Source of the DNA: Candidatus Aerophobota bacterium
Lineage (GTDB): Bacteria; Aerophobota; Aerophobia; Aerophobales; B3-G15
Reading direction: 5' to 3'
Assembly: GCA_014859225.1 (NCBI GenBank)
Contig: JACUUP010000001.1
Location: 1-46,456 of the forward strand
DNA: 46,456 bases
Shown here: in pieces, positions 1 through 8,024 of the stretch
Layout of the letters: every line of letters starts with the position of its first letter
Position numbering within the stretch: position 1 is the first letter of the stretch
Notes under the pieces: generated by a model
Told to the model about the DNA's origin: nothing
Database searches by the model: none
What the model saw: only the letters and a program-made list of their open reading frames with translations
Position numbers and translations under genes: made by a program

Positions 1-348
1 CTCCTTTGCTATACATACCTTCATGCGCAGGATGTAAAAGAATTTAAAGGTAATATTCTTCCCTACGGACCGCACCATACATTGAACCTGAATCTTCAGT
101 ATAAACTACAGGACAATCTTCGTACCTACATTGAGGGAAGCCTTATCGGAGAAAGGTATACCAACCGGGAAAATACAGAAAAACTTCCCGCCTACAGCCT
201 GATTGGAACCGGCTTCACATACAAACCAGTCCCTAACATAGAGACGTTCGTCAGGGTAGAAAATCTTCTGGATGTGCGTTACGAGAATATAAACGGCTAC
301 CCGATGCCCGGGATAACGATACGAGGAGGAGTGGATATTGCTTTATAA
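1..348 (+). CDS. TonB-dependent outer-membrane receptor, C-terminal end (partial)
   Basis: The reading frame is open from the first base of the window, so the gene starts upstream and only about 115 C-terminal residues are present. They alternate hydrophobic and polar residues like beta-barrel strands. The last 35 residues carry the typical end of TonB-dependent receptors: a strand with VRVENLLDVRYE, then GYPMPG, then a closing strand that ends in hydrophobic residues (VDIAL). The product would take up a siderophore, cobalamin or similar ligand across the outer membrane. exbB, exbD and tonB follow immediately on the same strand, which supports the call. The ligand cannot be inferred because the plug domain and upstream regulatory region lie outside the window. 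Confidence 0.88.
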   Translation, partial: LLCYTYLHAQDVKEFKGNILPYGPHHTLNLNLQYKLQDNLRTYIEGSLIGERYTNRENTEKLPAYSLIGTGFTYKPVPNIETFVRVENLLDVRYENINGYPMPGITIRGGVDIAL

Positions 349-422
349 CGTGAAAATTCACAACGTTTATAGTTTCCAAAATAAATAAAGACATGCACAG
401 CATGAGTGAAAGGAGGTCTGCC

Positions 423-1034
423 TTGGTAGATTTAGCTCTGAAAGGAGGGATAGTGCTCTGGGTCATTTTCGCTTTTTCCGTTATTTCTTTGAGTATAATC
501 CTGGAAAGAATATACACCTTTAGATGCGCAAAAATGCACCTTCCTCAATTCATAAGGGAAATCAAAGAGTATCTGCAGCAGGGGCGCAAAAAAGATTTGC
601 TTGGCATATGTGAGCGCAAAAAAAGCCCCTTGAGTGGCATTTGCGCTCTGGCAATTCAAAACTTCAAACTGCCTGAGGCGGAAAAAGAAAAAATTATTTA
701 CCAGTTCAGTGCAAGCAAGGTAAGACAACTCGGGATAAGAGTCAAGGCACTGGGAATAATCGGACACATACTCCCACTTCTTGGTTTGCTTGGAACGGTG
801 ATTGGGATGATAAAAACCTTCATGGTAGTTGAAGCTGCCGGTAGCTCCGTTAATCCGGGTATGCTGGCAGGAGGTATCTGGGAAGCCCTCCTGACAACTG
901 CAGTGGCACTGTCTGTAGCCATACCAACTCTGGTAGCCTACCACTACCTGGAAGGAAGGCTGGAAGATTTTTCTTCACAGATGAGTGATGTCGTTTTCCA
1001 CGTGGAAAGAATGTTGAAGGAGAAAAGCCAATGA
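423..1034 (+). CDS. exbB: ExbB/TolQ-family proton channel subunit
   Basis: MotA/TolQ/ExbB-family inner-membrane protein of about 203 residues. It has an N-terminal membrane helix (IVLWVIFAFSVISL), a cytoplasmic region, and two later helices including the family segment GLLGTVIGMIKTF and a Thr-rich last helix (LLTTAVALSVAIPTL). It uses the proton gradient, with ExbD, to energise TonB. The start is placed at TTG 423 because AGGAGG at 411-416 lies 6 bases upstream. In-frame ATGs at 393 and 402 have no good ribosome site and would put that AGGAGG inside the gene. It follows the receptor by about 75 bases and overlaps exbD by ATGA. Confidence 0.9.
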   Translation: MVDLALKGGIVLWVIFAFSVISLSIILERIYTFRCAKMHLPQFIREIKEYLQQGRKKDLLGICERKKSPLSGICALAIQNFKLPEAEKEKIIYQFSASKVRQLGIRVKALGIIGHILPLLGLLGTVIGMIKTFMVVEAAGSSVNPGMLAGGIWEALLTTAVALSVAIPTLVAYHYLEGRLEDFSSQMSDVVFHVERMLKEKSQ

Positions 1035-1432
1035 AAGAGTTTCTCCGCAAAAAGATACCTCTTTCCCTGGAAATAACCCCGCTGGTTGACGTTGTGCTCC
1101 TCTTGCTCATTTTCTTTTTTATGACCTTTTCCGTGAGCATGCAGAGTATGCAGCTTGATCTTCCCGAGGCTTCGTCTGAAGAGCACGTAGAAGAAGCTTT
1201 AACTATCCTCATTAATCAAGATGGCGAGATTTTCCTGGGAGAGGATAGTATGAACCTTGAGACGCTGCTTCCCTTCTTAAGACAGTTATCTACTGAATAT
1301 GCAACCAGAACTATCAGCATCCAGGCAGATGCCAATGTTCCGCTCAAAGTTGCCGTTCAAGTTATGGATATCTGTCAAAGAGCAGGTTTTATGGGCATAT
1401 CTATAGCCACCAGGAAAGGTGAAAGTAACTGA
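1031..1432 (+). CDS. exbD: ExbD/TolR-family biopolymer transport protein
   Basis: A 133-residue ExbD/TolR protein with a short cytoplasmic N-terminus, one membrane helix (about residues 17-37) opening with the family motif PLVDVVLLLLIFF, and a periplasmic domain. Asp in LVDVV is the conserved membrane-embedded proton-site residue. It works with ExbB to drive TonB. The start codon overlaps the exbB stop (ATGA), and its own stop overlaps the next start (TGATG), so the three genes are probably translationally coupled. Length is normal for the family. Confidence 0.92.
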   Translation: MKEFLRKKIPLSLEITPLVDVVLLLLIFFFMTFSVSMQSMQLDLPEASSEEHVEEALTILINQDGEIFLGEDSMNLETLLPFLRQLSTEYATRTISIQADANVPLKVAVQVMDICQRAGFMGISIATRKGESN

Positions 1433-3132
1433 TGCGCTGGATACTACTTTCAATAGCTATACATATCGTGGTGATGAGCGGTGCTCTTTTGTTATTTGGG
1501 CAAAAAACAGTAAAAGAGGAAATAACACTAAACTACCAGTTCAAAGAAACACTTGAACGAGAACCAGCAGGACGTGGAACAGGCGAAATACGAAGGCTAA
1601 ACAATCTTCTATCACGGGATACTCTTTTGTCGGGTGAAGAGGAAATATTCATTCTGGAACAAGAAAGAAAGCTCATTATGCCTGCTCATAAAAATATCTT
1701 GTTAGAACAGGCTGAGCAGCATTTTTCTTTGCCACAAACAATGCAAGAGAAACATTTTGTATATCCAGTTGAAAATAGTCTACATACGGGAACAGCTATA
1801 TCCCCACGTACCCCAACCAGAAACAATGTGGAAACTATACGCCACACAAGCTTTGCCACTCATCCTCCAGAAAAAACACATGTATTAAGTATGTCCAGGC
1901 AGAGCGACGAGGAGAGCGTGCTTTTTCTTACACACCTGCCTGCGGTAAGCACGTCCAGCAAAACTTCCATTCGCTGCGACCCCTCCCTACCCCATCCGGG
2001 CTTGCTTCTAAAAGATGTAGTACCACACACCCCTTCAGAGTCTCCTGCAATCATAAGAACTGCTAAACATGCGTACCCAGAACACGCACATAAAGAAGCG
2101 CTCGCGTCTTTACCCATTCCTGCAGATAGTATCAGCACGAAGAGAGAAGAAACATCCATTCTACAAAAAGAAAAAAACCTCATCACAGTCGCTCAAAAAA
2201 ATATCCCTCTACAACAAGCTCAACATCATTTTCCCTTTCCTCAAGCAATTATGGAAACAAACTTTTCAGATAAAACTGAAAGTAGCCTGTATACGAAAAC
2301 TGCCATATCTCCACGTGCCCCGAGTAAAGAAGATCTGGAGCATCTACGGCGCGCAAGTTTTATATTTCCTCCAGAACACGCACCTGCATCCAGCACATCC
2401 GGGCAAGACGAGCAAAAAAATGTGTTTTTTGCCACACATCTACCTGCGATAACTACATCCACCAAAACTTCCATTCGCTGCCACTCCTCCATACCTTATC
2501 CGGGCTTGCCCGTGGAAGATGTGCTACCAGGCACCTTTTCAGATAATCCTGTGGCTACAAACGCTATTCATAATCCATACCCTGCAAACACCTATAAAGG
2601 AGCGAGTGGTGTTCGCTTCGCACATTTTTTACCAGATACCCTTTGCTCATCTTCTCCTTTATTTACAAAAGCACAAATGCTCACTCAGCAAAGTTTCGGC
2701 GAAGCTATAACCAACAATAGTTTTCCTGCAAAACTTTCCTCTCTAAAGGAAAATCTTTTTTCTCCCGAACAAAGAATCATCCATAAACCTTTTTCTGCAC
2801 TGACAAGCCCGATGAAAAATCAAGAATCTTCCAGCTCACTTACCGGTTACCTGAAGCACATAGTAGCAATTATTGAACAAAATAAAAGATACCCTTCTCG
2901 TGCCCGCAAAGAAGGTATGGAGGGAAGAGTGGGAATACGTTTTGTCATTACCAGAGCGGGAAAGGTGCAAAACTTTAAGCTGCTGGCTCCCAGCAACTTC
3001 CCCGAACTAAACGAAGCTGCAAAAATACTTATAGATAGCCTTTCCCCTTTTCCGCCTTTACCCGAGGATGTGAGCCGGGAAAAAATTACAATAAACATGG
3101 AGGTTGTATATGAACTTCAAGAAGCACCCTAA
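1432..3132 (+). CDS. tonB: TonB-like energy transducer with very long, internally duplicated spacer
   Basis: A 566-residue protein with an N-terminal membrane anchor (about residues 3-22) and a C-terminal TonB domain (about residues 475-562: RYPSRARKEGMEGRVGIRF, then LLAPSNFPELNEAA and a final strand NMEVVYEL). Typical TonB proteins are 230-350 residues. Here the periplasmic spacer is about 440 residues and contains two related copies of a roughly 168-residue unit. The spacer is rich in Ser, Thr, Pro and His rather than the usual Pro-Glu/Pro-Lys runs. By position it links ExbB/ExbD to the outer-membrane receptor encoded just upstream. Its stop overlaps the next gene. Assignment rests on the C-terminal domain and operon context; the spacer itself resembles nothing I know. 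Confidence 0.86.
   Translation: MRWILLSIAIHIVVMSGALLLFGQKTVKEEITLNYQFKETLEREPAGRGTGEIRRLNNLLSRDTLLSGEEEIFILEQERKLIMPAHKNILLEQAEQHFSLPQTMQEKHFVYPVENSLHTGTAISPRTPTRNNVETIRHTSFATHPPEKTHVLSMSRQSDEESVLFLTHLPAVSTSSKTSIRCDPSLPHPGLLLKDVVPHTPSESPAIIRTAKHAYPEHAHKEALASLPIPADSISTKREETSILQKEKNLITVAQKNIPLQQAQHHFPFPQAIMETNFSDKTESSLYTKTAISPRAPSKEDLEHLRRASFIFPPEHAPASSTSGQDEQKNVFFATHLPAITTSTKTSIRCHSSIPYPGLPVEDVLPGTFSDNPVATNAIHNPYPANTYKGASGVRFAHFLPDTLCSSSPLFTKAQMLTQQSFGEAITNNSFPAKLSSLKENLFSPEQRIIHKPFSALTSPMKNQESSSSLTGYLKHIVAIIEQNKRYPSRARKEGMEGRVGIRFVITRAGKVQNFKLLAPSNFPELNEAAKILIDSLSPFPPLPEDVSREKITINMEVVYELQEAP
1651..2604 (+). repeat. Internal tandem duplication within tonB spacer
   Basis: Two in-frame copies, about 1651-2100 and 2158-2604, offset by 504-507 bases. 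Matching protein segments include SLHTGTAISPRTP against SLYTKTAISPRAP, and THLPAVSTSSKTSIRCDPS against THLPAITTSTKTSIRCHSS. The DNA of the best segment (near 1936-1990 and 2440-2494) is also closely similar. The copies have diverged, so this is an older duplication rather than an assembly error. Confidence 0.85.
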
Positions 3133-4330
3133 TCTTTGTATTTTGAGGCTATGGGGAGCAGTAGGGGTGTGTGGGCTTTTCATTTTTCTTCTGGCGCCTA
3201 CTCTTTTTGCTGAACAAAATGTCACACTTCACCTCAATTTAGGGGTAGCGTACTACCACCAGCAACAATACGAGAGTGCCGAGCAAGAACTGAAAAAAGC
3301 ACTGACAATTCTACCCGACAGTTTTGAGGCACATTACAACCTGCACCTCGTGTACCTTGCTCAGGGAAAGGTAGCTTTAGCAGAACATGAACTTAAAACC
3401 TGCCTCGCTTTAAATCCCGACTATCCCGAGCTTCACTTTCAACTCGGCAATGTATATTTCTACCAGAAAAAAATGGCTGAGGCTAAAGAAGAGTATCTAC
3501 AAGAGCTTGAGAAAAATCCTCACCACCTTTTTTCCCTGTACAACCTATCTAAACTATACGAGAGCCAAACAATCTGGGAGGAAGCAGAACGGTATTTGAA
3601 TAGAATAGAAAAAATCAATCCTGATTTTCCTGCAATATACGATGAGCTCGGTAAGCTACATTATCTGATGGCAAATACAGAGGAAGCCCTGGTAACTTTA
3701 AATAGAGCACTGGACAAGGGCTCAAATGATATCCACTCCTACATCTACCTTGCAAGAATTTATCAGGAAAAAGAAAACTACAAAGAGGCAAAAGGTGTAA
3801 TGCAAAAGGCAGTTGCAAAGTTCCCCGACAATTTTCACGTTCACATAGAAGCAGGATACCTGCACCTGAAGCTCAAAGAGTATTCTCTGGCAACCGAGTA
3901 CCTGCAAAAGGCTTTAGCCCTCACCCCGGGTGATGTAGCTACCATGTACTATCTTGGCTACATCTACACACAGCTTGAGCAAATAGATGATGCCATAGCC
4001 TGTTACGAATTCATTATAAGCACAAGGGAACAAGGGTATGAGGATACCTACTTTCTCCTTGGTAACCTCTACTACGGAAAAAATGACCTGGACAAAGCTG
4101 CCCATTTATATCTAAAAGAATTAGAGATGAATCCTCAGAATACGGATGCGCTCTTTAATCTTTCTCATACCTACTTTCAGCAGGGAAAGTTAGACGAGGC
4201 AGAAATGAGTTTACGCAAACTCCTTGAAATGAAACCAGACGATACTTCGGCTCATCTATTACTTGGTGATACGTACATGCAGAAGAATATGTACGACAAA
4301 GCAATTGAAGCATACGAGAAGGCTAAGTGA
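3110..4330 (+). CDS. Exported tetratricopeptide-repeat protein (11 TPRs)
   Basis: About 406 residues: a signal peptide with a hydrophobic core (VGVCGLFIFLLAP, probable cleavage near LFA-EQ), then eleven consecutive 34-residue TPR units filling the rest of the protein (starting near NVTLHLN, FEAHYN, PELHFQ, LFSLYN and so on). TPR arrays bind protein partners. The start is ATG 3110, because GGAGG at 3099-3103 is 6 bases upstream; the in-frame TTG at 3104 directly abuts it. The gene overlaps the end of tonB by 23 bases, so it belongs to the TonB operon. It may scaffold the TonB complex in the periplasm, as TPR proteins beside ExbB/ExbD/TonB do in other bacteria; that role is inference. Confidence 0.85.
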   Translation: MNFKKHPNLCILRLWGAVGVCGLFIFLLAPTLFAEQNVTLHLNLGVAYYHQQQYESAEQELKKALTILPDSFEAHYNLHLVYLAQGKVALAEHELKTCLALNPDYPELHFQLGNVYFYQKKMAEAKEEYLQELEKNPHHLFSLYNLSKLYESQTIWEEAERYLNRIEKINPDFPAIYDELGKLHYLMANTEEALVTLNRALDKGSNDIHSYIYLARIYQEKENYKEAKGVMQKAVAKFPDNFHVHIEAGYLHLKLKEYSLATEYLQKALALTPGDVATMYYLGYIYTQLEQIDDAIACYEFIISTREQGYEDTYFLLGNLYYGKNDLDKAAHLYLKELEMNPQNTDALFNLSHTYFQQGKLDEAEMSLRKLLEMKPDDTSAHLLLGDTYMQKNMYDKAIEAYEKAK

Positions 4331-4344
4331 TAAAAACAAAAAAA

Positions 4345-4405
4345 AGGGGGGGAGGCAGATTTATTTATTGAATGTCAAATACTCAAGACCTGACCCCAAA
4401 AAGAC
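4345..4405. repeat. Decayed repeat ends
   Basis: A poly-A/poly-G run followed by GCAGATTTATTTATTG resembles a worn copy of the arm GGGGACAGATTTATTTT seen at 11705 and 15764. Next to it lies AGACCTGACCCC at 4388-4399. I read this as debris of small palindromic elements between two convergent transcription units. No terminator hairpin was recognised here. Confidence 0.35.
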
Positions 4406-4444
4406 ATTTACTAATTAATCTCATAGGATGCACGTTAATAGGTA

Positions 4445-4804
4445 TTATCCAATATACCTCATCCTGTATTTGTCTGGCTCTACTACGCAAAAATACTTAT
4501 GTAATTGTGTTTCAACGTGTTCTCGGAGAACTCGCTTAAGCTCTTTATGTATCTCATTGATACTCATAGGTTTACCTCTCAGTAGAATTACACCTGAGGA
4601 TGAGATTTTCTCAATAAATACAAGAGCACCAAAATCCTTATCCCGTGTAATAAATATCCGATTCGTCTCTTTGGCTTTTTTTAATAGTTCACGGTCTGAT
4701 GCCCTGTGCATCCCAATTTCCCGAGCGGTAACAACATTGTGTCCCAATTTTATCAGATAATCAATTGTTACCTGATAGATATCCTGGTCAATTAAGAAAT
4801 GCAT
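4445..4804 (-). CDS. DUF5615-type PIN-like protein (putative toxin)
   Basis: A 119-residue protein of the DUF5615/Mut7-C-like PIN family. Visible marks are the N-terminal acidic FLIDQD, the central FITRDKDFG and the strand GVILLRGKPMS. These are the expected positions of the acidic residues of a PIN-type nuclease fold. Such proteins are normally paired with a DUF433 protein in a toxin-antitoxin-like unit, which is the arrangement here: its ATG overlaps the stop of the upstream DUF433 gene by one base (TAATG). An RNase toxin role is inferred from the fold. Confidence 0.82.
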   Translation of the reverse strand: MHFLIDQDIYQVTIDYLIKLGHNVVTAREIGMHRASDRELLKKAKETNRIFITRDKDFGALVFIEKISSSGVILLRGKPMSINEIHKELKRVLREHVETQLHKYFCVVEPDKYRMRYIG

Positions 4805-5049
4805 TATATCTTTTCAAGGTGAACTTCTTCTGAGCGCACAATATCAGTAGCATAGCTAACGCAAGCCTTAACATCATCGGTATCTAAATCGGGATAATAT
4901 TTAGTTACTATCTCCTCAAACGGAATACCTTCCTGCACTAATTCGAGCACATCCTCTACAGTAATCCGTGTACCGGCTATACAGGGTTTGCCAAAGTGAA
5001 TATTTGGGTCAATAACTATTCTTTCTGTATATTTTTCTTTTTTCGCCAT
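4804..5049 (-). CDS. DUF433 protein (putative antitoxin)
   Basis: An 81-residue DUF433 protein with the family signature DPNIHFGKPCIAGTRITVED followed by VLELVQEG and an acidic YYPDLDTDDVKACVSYA helix region, a winged-helix/HTH-like fold. The start is placed at ATG 5049, where AAGGAG sits about 7 bases upstream; an earlier in-frame start at 5070 would bury this site. It is the first gene of a two-gene unit with the DUF5615 protein and has a clear promoter at 5089-5116. It is probably the antitoxin and autorepressor, by analogy with similar pairs. Confidence 0.85.
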   Translation of the reverse strand: MAKKEKYTERIVIDPNIHFGKPCIAGTRITVEDVLELVQEGIPFEEIVTKYYPDLDTDDVKACVSYATDIVRSEEVHLEKI

Positions 5050-5088
5050 TCTTAAACTCCTTTTCAGCAAAACGCATTTACTTTGTTT

Positions 5089-5116
5089 ATTTTAATGCAT
5101 TGAAAAGCACTGTCAA
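5089..5116 (-). promoter_or_regulatory. Sigma70-type promoter for DUF433/DUF5615 pair
   Basis: On the minus strand TTGACA (5111-5116), a 16-base spacer, then TAAAAT (5089-5094). It lies about 40 bases upstream of the DUF433 start. Confidence 0.75.
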
Positions 5117-5162
5117 TTTGCACAAAAAGAAAATCAGTTGCTATTTTAAAAAAATCCCGCAC

Positions 5163-5855
5163 TTATTCATCTTTGTCCCTACGCTCCTGCACCTTTCTTT
5201 TTATCCTTTCCATCATGTCTTTCAACTTCTGTGTTTGTTTTCGCTCCTCTTCTGTTTTTGGTTCAAGCTCAGGTCTTGTTACTCTCCAGGTAACCTTTCT
5301 ACACACAGCATCTTCAGGATAAGCACCAGGGTCATAAAGAGTGTAGTCCCTGAATTTTGTGGACTTTTCCTGATAACAGGACCATACTGCCTGTCTTATA
5401 ACATCAGGATGCCCCTCATTTAGAAGATTGACGAGGGACACCTGTTTTCTTAACCTTTCCACTATCTCCGAAGGGATATTAAATAGATAAGGTGTTGGAG
5501 CCTTTGCTCCGATAATTTTCTTTCTCTCATCTATCCCATTTTTAAAAAGCTTCATAAGGGCATCACCTGTTGCATGGCCAGGAGATTCAGGTCCGGCAAG
5601 CACAAGATAACGGATATTGGGATTTGCCACCAGGTTACAGACCATCTTCTCTATCCCGATGTTCTCTGTTTGAAGAGTTCCAGATAAGGCGGCTCCCGCC
5701 TCAACTCCCACCCTTACCAGATTTTCAATGTCAGGGGGAATATTATCATAAGGATAGTTCAGAATAATCACCACTGCAACAGGTGATAGGTCATTTCCTC
5801 TCAGGTAATGCCCTTCTTCTGGGGGATAATCAGCCGGGGGTTGAATTTTTCGCAT
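5163..5855 (-). CDS. MtrA-like corrinoid-binding methyltransferase subunit, soluble
   Basis: A 230-residue homologue of subunit A of methanogen tetrahydromethanopterin S-methyltransferase. Family segments are visible in order: YPPEEGHYLRGNDLSPVAVV (near residues 10-29), GAALSGTLQTENIGIEKMV (54-72), NPNIRYLVLAGPESPGHATG (78-97) and KQVSLVNLLNE. His94 aligns with the His that coordinates the corrinoid cobalt in MtrA. The methanogen C-terminal membrane anchor is missing; a charged Lys/Arg/Glu tail replaces it, so the protein should be cytosolic. It is the last gene of the arsR-permease-thioredoxin-DGC operon. A methyl-transfer role with a methylated metalloid or thiol is inference. A relic of a second copy lies at 15830-15871. 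Confidence 0.82.
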   Translation of the reverse strand: MRKIQPPADYPPEEGHYLRGNDLSPVAVVIILNYPYDNIPPDIENLVRVGVEAGAALSGTLQTENIGIEKMVCNLVANPNIRYLVLAGPESPGHATGDALMKLFKNGIDERKKIIGAKAPTPYLFNIPSEIVERLRKQVSLVNLLNEGHPDVIRQAVWSCYQEKSTKFRDYTLYDPGAYPEDAVCRKVTWRVTRPELEPKTEEERKQTQKLKDMMERIKRKVQERRDKDE

Positions 5856-5874
5856 TAGCTCTCTCTTGTAGAAT

Positions 5875-6309
5875 TTATGCCTCTTTCAGAGCATCTACAA
5901 TTAAGTTTTTTGCCTTCTCCACATCTTCCTGAGAAATATACTCCATTAAGGGTTTTAGACTCTTTCCAATATCCTCATGAAGCGCTTTTTTCTTCATCCC
6001 TATATCTCTTGCCAGGACAAAACTTTTGGTTGGTTTAAATCCTGCCTCTTCCACCACTTTTCTTGAGCACTCACTGGGACATCCATCAACGGTAATTATT
6101 TTCTTTGCTGCCTTTGTCTTACCATGAACGGGAGGCACGCCTACCGGAAGTCCAGCCAGGCATCCTATTGCTACTTTATCAAGACCAACTTCTTTCACTG
6201 CTTCCATGCTGGCAAGCGCTGCAACAATTCCTGTATTAGAGAGTCCTCCAAAGCAGTTAAAAATGATATTTTCATGCGTTGGCATTCCTTCTTTCCATTC
6301 TGGCATCAT
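5875..6309 (-). CDS. DGC-domain putative zinc-binding protein
   Basis: About 144 residues with the DGC-domain pattern: an N-terminal NCFGGLSNTG (Cys followed by SNTG), an internal Cys (IGCLAGLP), and VDGCPSECSRK, the Asp-Gly-Cys motif that names the family, with two Cys positioned to bind metal. The biochemical role is unknown; members often sit with redox and metal or metalloid genes. AGGAGG precedes ATG 6309 and ATG 6306, so either could be used. The start overlaps the thioredoxin stop (ATGATGA), indicating coupling. It is 19 bases from the mtrA-like gene. The paralogous cassette at 15.8-17.5 kb lacks it. Confidence 0.8.
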   Translation of the reverse strand: MMPEWKEGMPTHENIIFNCFGGLSNTGIVAALASMEAVKEVGLDKVAIGCLAGLPVGVPPVHGKTKAAKKIITVDGCPSECSRKVVEEAGFKPTKSFVLARDIGMKKKALHEDIGKSLKPLMEYISQEDVEKAKNLIVDALKEA

Positions 6310-6545
6310 TCTTCCTCCTTTAACCATTTCTTTATTTTATCAGGTGAGGCAATCTCCCCTGAACATTTAATTTTGCCATCAATGGCAAGCGCCGGAGTCA
6401 TCATCACCCCGAACTTACTAATTTCTCGTACATCTTGCACCTTTTCAATCTCGGCTTCAATACCAAGCTCTTCAATTGCTTCCCTGGCATTTGCCTCTAA
6501 TTTCCTGCATTTTGCACAACCTATTCCAAGGACTTGGACTTTCAT
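6306..6545 (-). CDS. Small thioredoxin-like redox protein (CAKC)
   Basis: A 79-residue single thioredoxin-fold domain of the redox-active disulfide protein 2 type. It has a beta strand MKVQVLGIG, the active-site motif CAKC (residues 10-13), the cis-Pro loop MMTPAL and a final helix IKKWLKEEE. It probably reduces or relays disulfides for the neighbouring permease or DGC protein. It is 32 bases downstream of the permease. A near-identical paralogue is at 15858-16100. The pairing of this thioredoxin type with ArsP-like permeases is common. Confidence 0.88.
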   Translation of the reverse strand: MKVQVLGIGCAKCRKLEANAREAIEELGIEAEIEKVQDVREISKFGVMMTPALAIDGKIKCSGEIASPDKIKKWLKEEE

Positions 6546-6577
6546 ACTATCACCCTCCTTACGGTGTTTTTTTTATT

Positions 6578-7612
6578 TTAAAATACAAATGTTCCAAAAA
6601 TCATCCCGATAAAAGTGGACATAATAACAACTAAACCTATGTAAACAAGTGCCCTCTTTGTCCCCATAATACTTCTTATCACCAGCATATTAGGAAGGGA
6701 AAGTGCAGGCCCTGCAAGAAGAAGAGCCAGGGCAGGCCCTCGTCCCATACCCAAATCAAGAAAAGCTCTTAAGATGGGAACCTCGGTTAAGGTGGCAAAG
6801 TACATAAGAGCCCCGGCAACTGATGCTATGAAATTAGACCTTAGGGCATTTCCTCCCACCCAGGTCCTTATCACCTCAGGTGGTAAATACTCCCTGATTA
6901 TCCCGGCAGCAAACACTCCCACAAGAAGCCAGGGCAAAATAAGCCTGGTAAACTGCCAGGTTGCGGCAAGCCAGGATACAACTTCCTCTTTGCTGAACCA
7001 GAGCTTCAGCAGGATGACCAGGAAAACAAGTAACGCCACCACTATCCACCACCTCCCCCAGGCACCAAAAATGAGAATTGCTACGAGGTCGGCAAAAAAC
7101 AAAAGGGTTACAAGGGGATTTTTCCGGGAATCGTCAGTATCAGCTGTAAGGACAAACTCCTTTTTCTTCCCTTTCTCCCTTTTTTCCTGGAATAATTTTG
7201 CCATTATAAGTCCAATAATGATGGAAAAGCCAACTGCTCCAATTGCTCGTGCTATACCAAGCTCTATCCCTAAAAGACGTGCAGAGTAAATAATGGCAAG
7301 AAGGTTGATGGCAGGCCCTGAGTAGAGAAAAGTCGTGGCAGGGCCTATGCCTGCTCCCATAGTATATATCCCGGAGAAAAGGGGAAGAATCGTGCAGCTA
7401 CACACAGCAAGCACTGTTCCTGCAACCGATGCGATAGCGTAGGATAGGAATTTATTGGCAGATGGACCAAAATATTTTAAAATTACCTCCTTTTTGACCA
7501 TGCTGCTTATTGCCCCGGCTATGAAAAATGCAGGAACAAGACAGGTCAAAACATGAGCCGAGAGATACTCAAGTAGTGCCCTTGCCCCTGATAAGAAAAC
7601 GGATACGAACAT
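6578..7612 (-). CDS. ArsP-type permease (DUF318 family), copy 1
   Basis: A 344-residue polytopic membrane protein of the PF03773 permease family, which includes ArsP, an exporter of trivalent organoarsenicals. About eight hydrophobic helices in two related halves can be seen, joined by a charged loop near residues 148-165 (QEKREKGKKKEF). First half: CSCTILPLFSGIYTMGAGIG and FLYSGPAINLLA. Second half: ASVAGALMYFATLTEVPIL and ALLLAGPALSLPNML. The CSC in the first half is a plausible metalloid site. It is preceded by its own arsR and followed by thioredoxin. Substrate is not proven; an organoarsenical or other soft-metalloid substrate is inferred from the family and regulator. Confidence 0.88.
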   Translation of the reverse strand: MFVSVFLSGARALLEYLSAHVLTCLVPAFFIAGAISSMVKKEVILKYFGPSANKFLSYAIASVAGTVLAVCSCTILPLFSGIYTMGAGIGPATTFLYSGPAINLLAIIYSARLLGIELGIARAIGAVGFSIIIGLIMAKLFQEKREKGKKKEFVLTADTDDSRKNPLVTLLFFADLVAILIFGAWGRWWIVVALLVFLVILLKLWFSKEEVVSWLAATWQFTRLILPWLLVGVFAAGIIREYLPPEVIRTWVGGNALRSNFIASVAGALMYFATLTEVPILRAFLDLGMGRGPALALLLAGPALSLPNMLVIRSIMGTKRALVYIGLVVIMSTFIGMIFGTFVF

Positions 7613-7669
7613 TCATTTCTCCTTTTTATGATTCAATGGTCAGCTTAGCATATAGTGTGCAAAAAAATT

Positions 7670-7981
7670 TTAAGTTAACAGGGCCATTTTTTCCTTTACC
7701 AGTTTTTTTACAAAAGATAAAACAAGCTCAAGTATTTTAAACACATTGTCATCCTGCACCCGGTAGTAAACACTTACTCCCTCCTTTCTTGAGGAAAGTA
7801 TCCCGGCTCTTTTTAAAGCAGCAAGATGACGGGAGACATTGGATTGCTCTTCTCCTAAGTAAGGAAAAATCTCGCACACACATCTTTCCCCTTCCCTCAG
7901 GTAGTTAACAATTCTTATTCTTGTGGGATGCGAGAGTGCCTTCAAATACTCAGCCTGTGCCTCATACACCCTCTGGTTCAT
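7670..7981 (-). CDS. arsR: ArsR/SmtB-family repressor, copy 1
   Basis: A 103-residue winged-helix regulator. It shows LKALSHPTRIRIVNYL, the metal-sensing type motif CVCEIF (Cys34-x-Cys36, close to the ELCVCDL of ArsR), a recognition helix SNVSRHLAALKRAGIL and a wing SRKEGVSVYYRV. By my alignment it matches the second copy at 17222-17533 in 82 of 103 positions. It is the first gene of the permease operon and is expected to repress it until As(III), Sb(III) or a related ligand binds the CxC pair. GGAG lies just upstream of ATG 7981. The palindrome at 8001-8022 is its likely operator. Confidence 0.92.
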   Translation of the reverse strand: MNQRVYEAQAEYLKALSHPTRIRIVNYLREGERCVCEIFPYLGEEQSNVSRHLAALKRAGILSSRKEGVSVYYRVQDDNVFKILELVLSFVKKLVKEKMALLT

Positions 7982-8000
7982 TTCATTCTCCTTTTATGCT

Positions 8001-8022
8001 TTTATGATTAGATGCTCATAAA
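8001..8022. promoter_or_regulatory. Probable ArsR operator, copy 1
   Basis: A 22-bp inverted repeat TTTATG-N10-CATAAA immediately downstream of the -10 box, between the promoter and arsR. The same arms and spacing occur at 17556-17577 upstream of the second arsR, which supports function. Confidence 0.65.
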
Positions 8023-8024
8023 GT

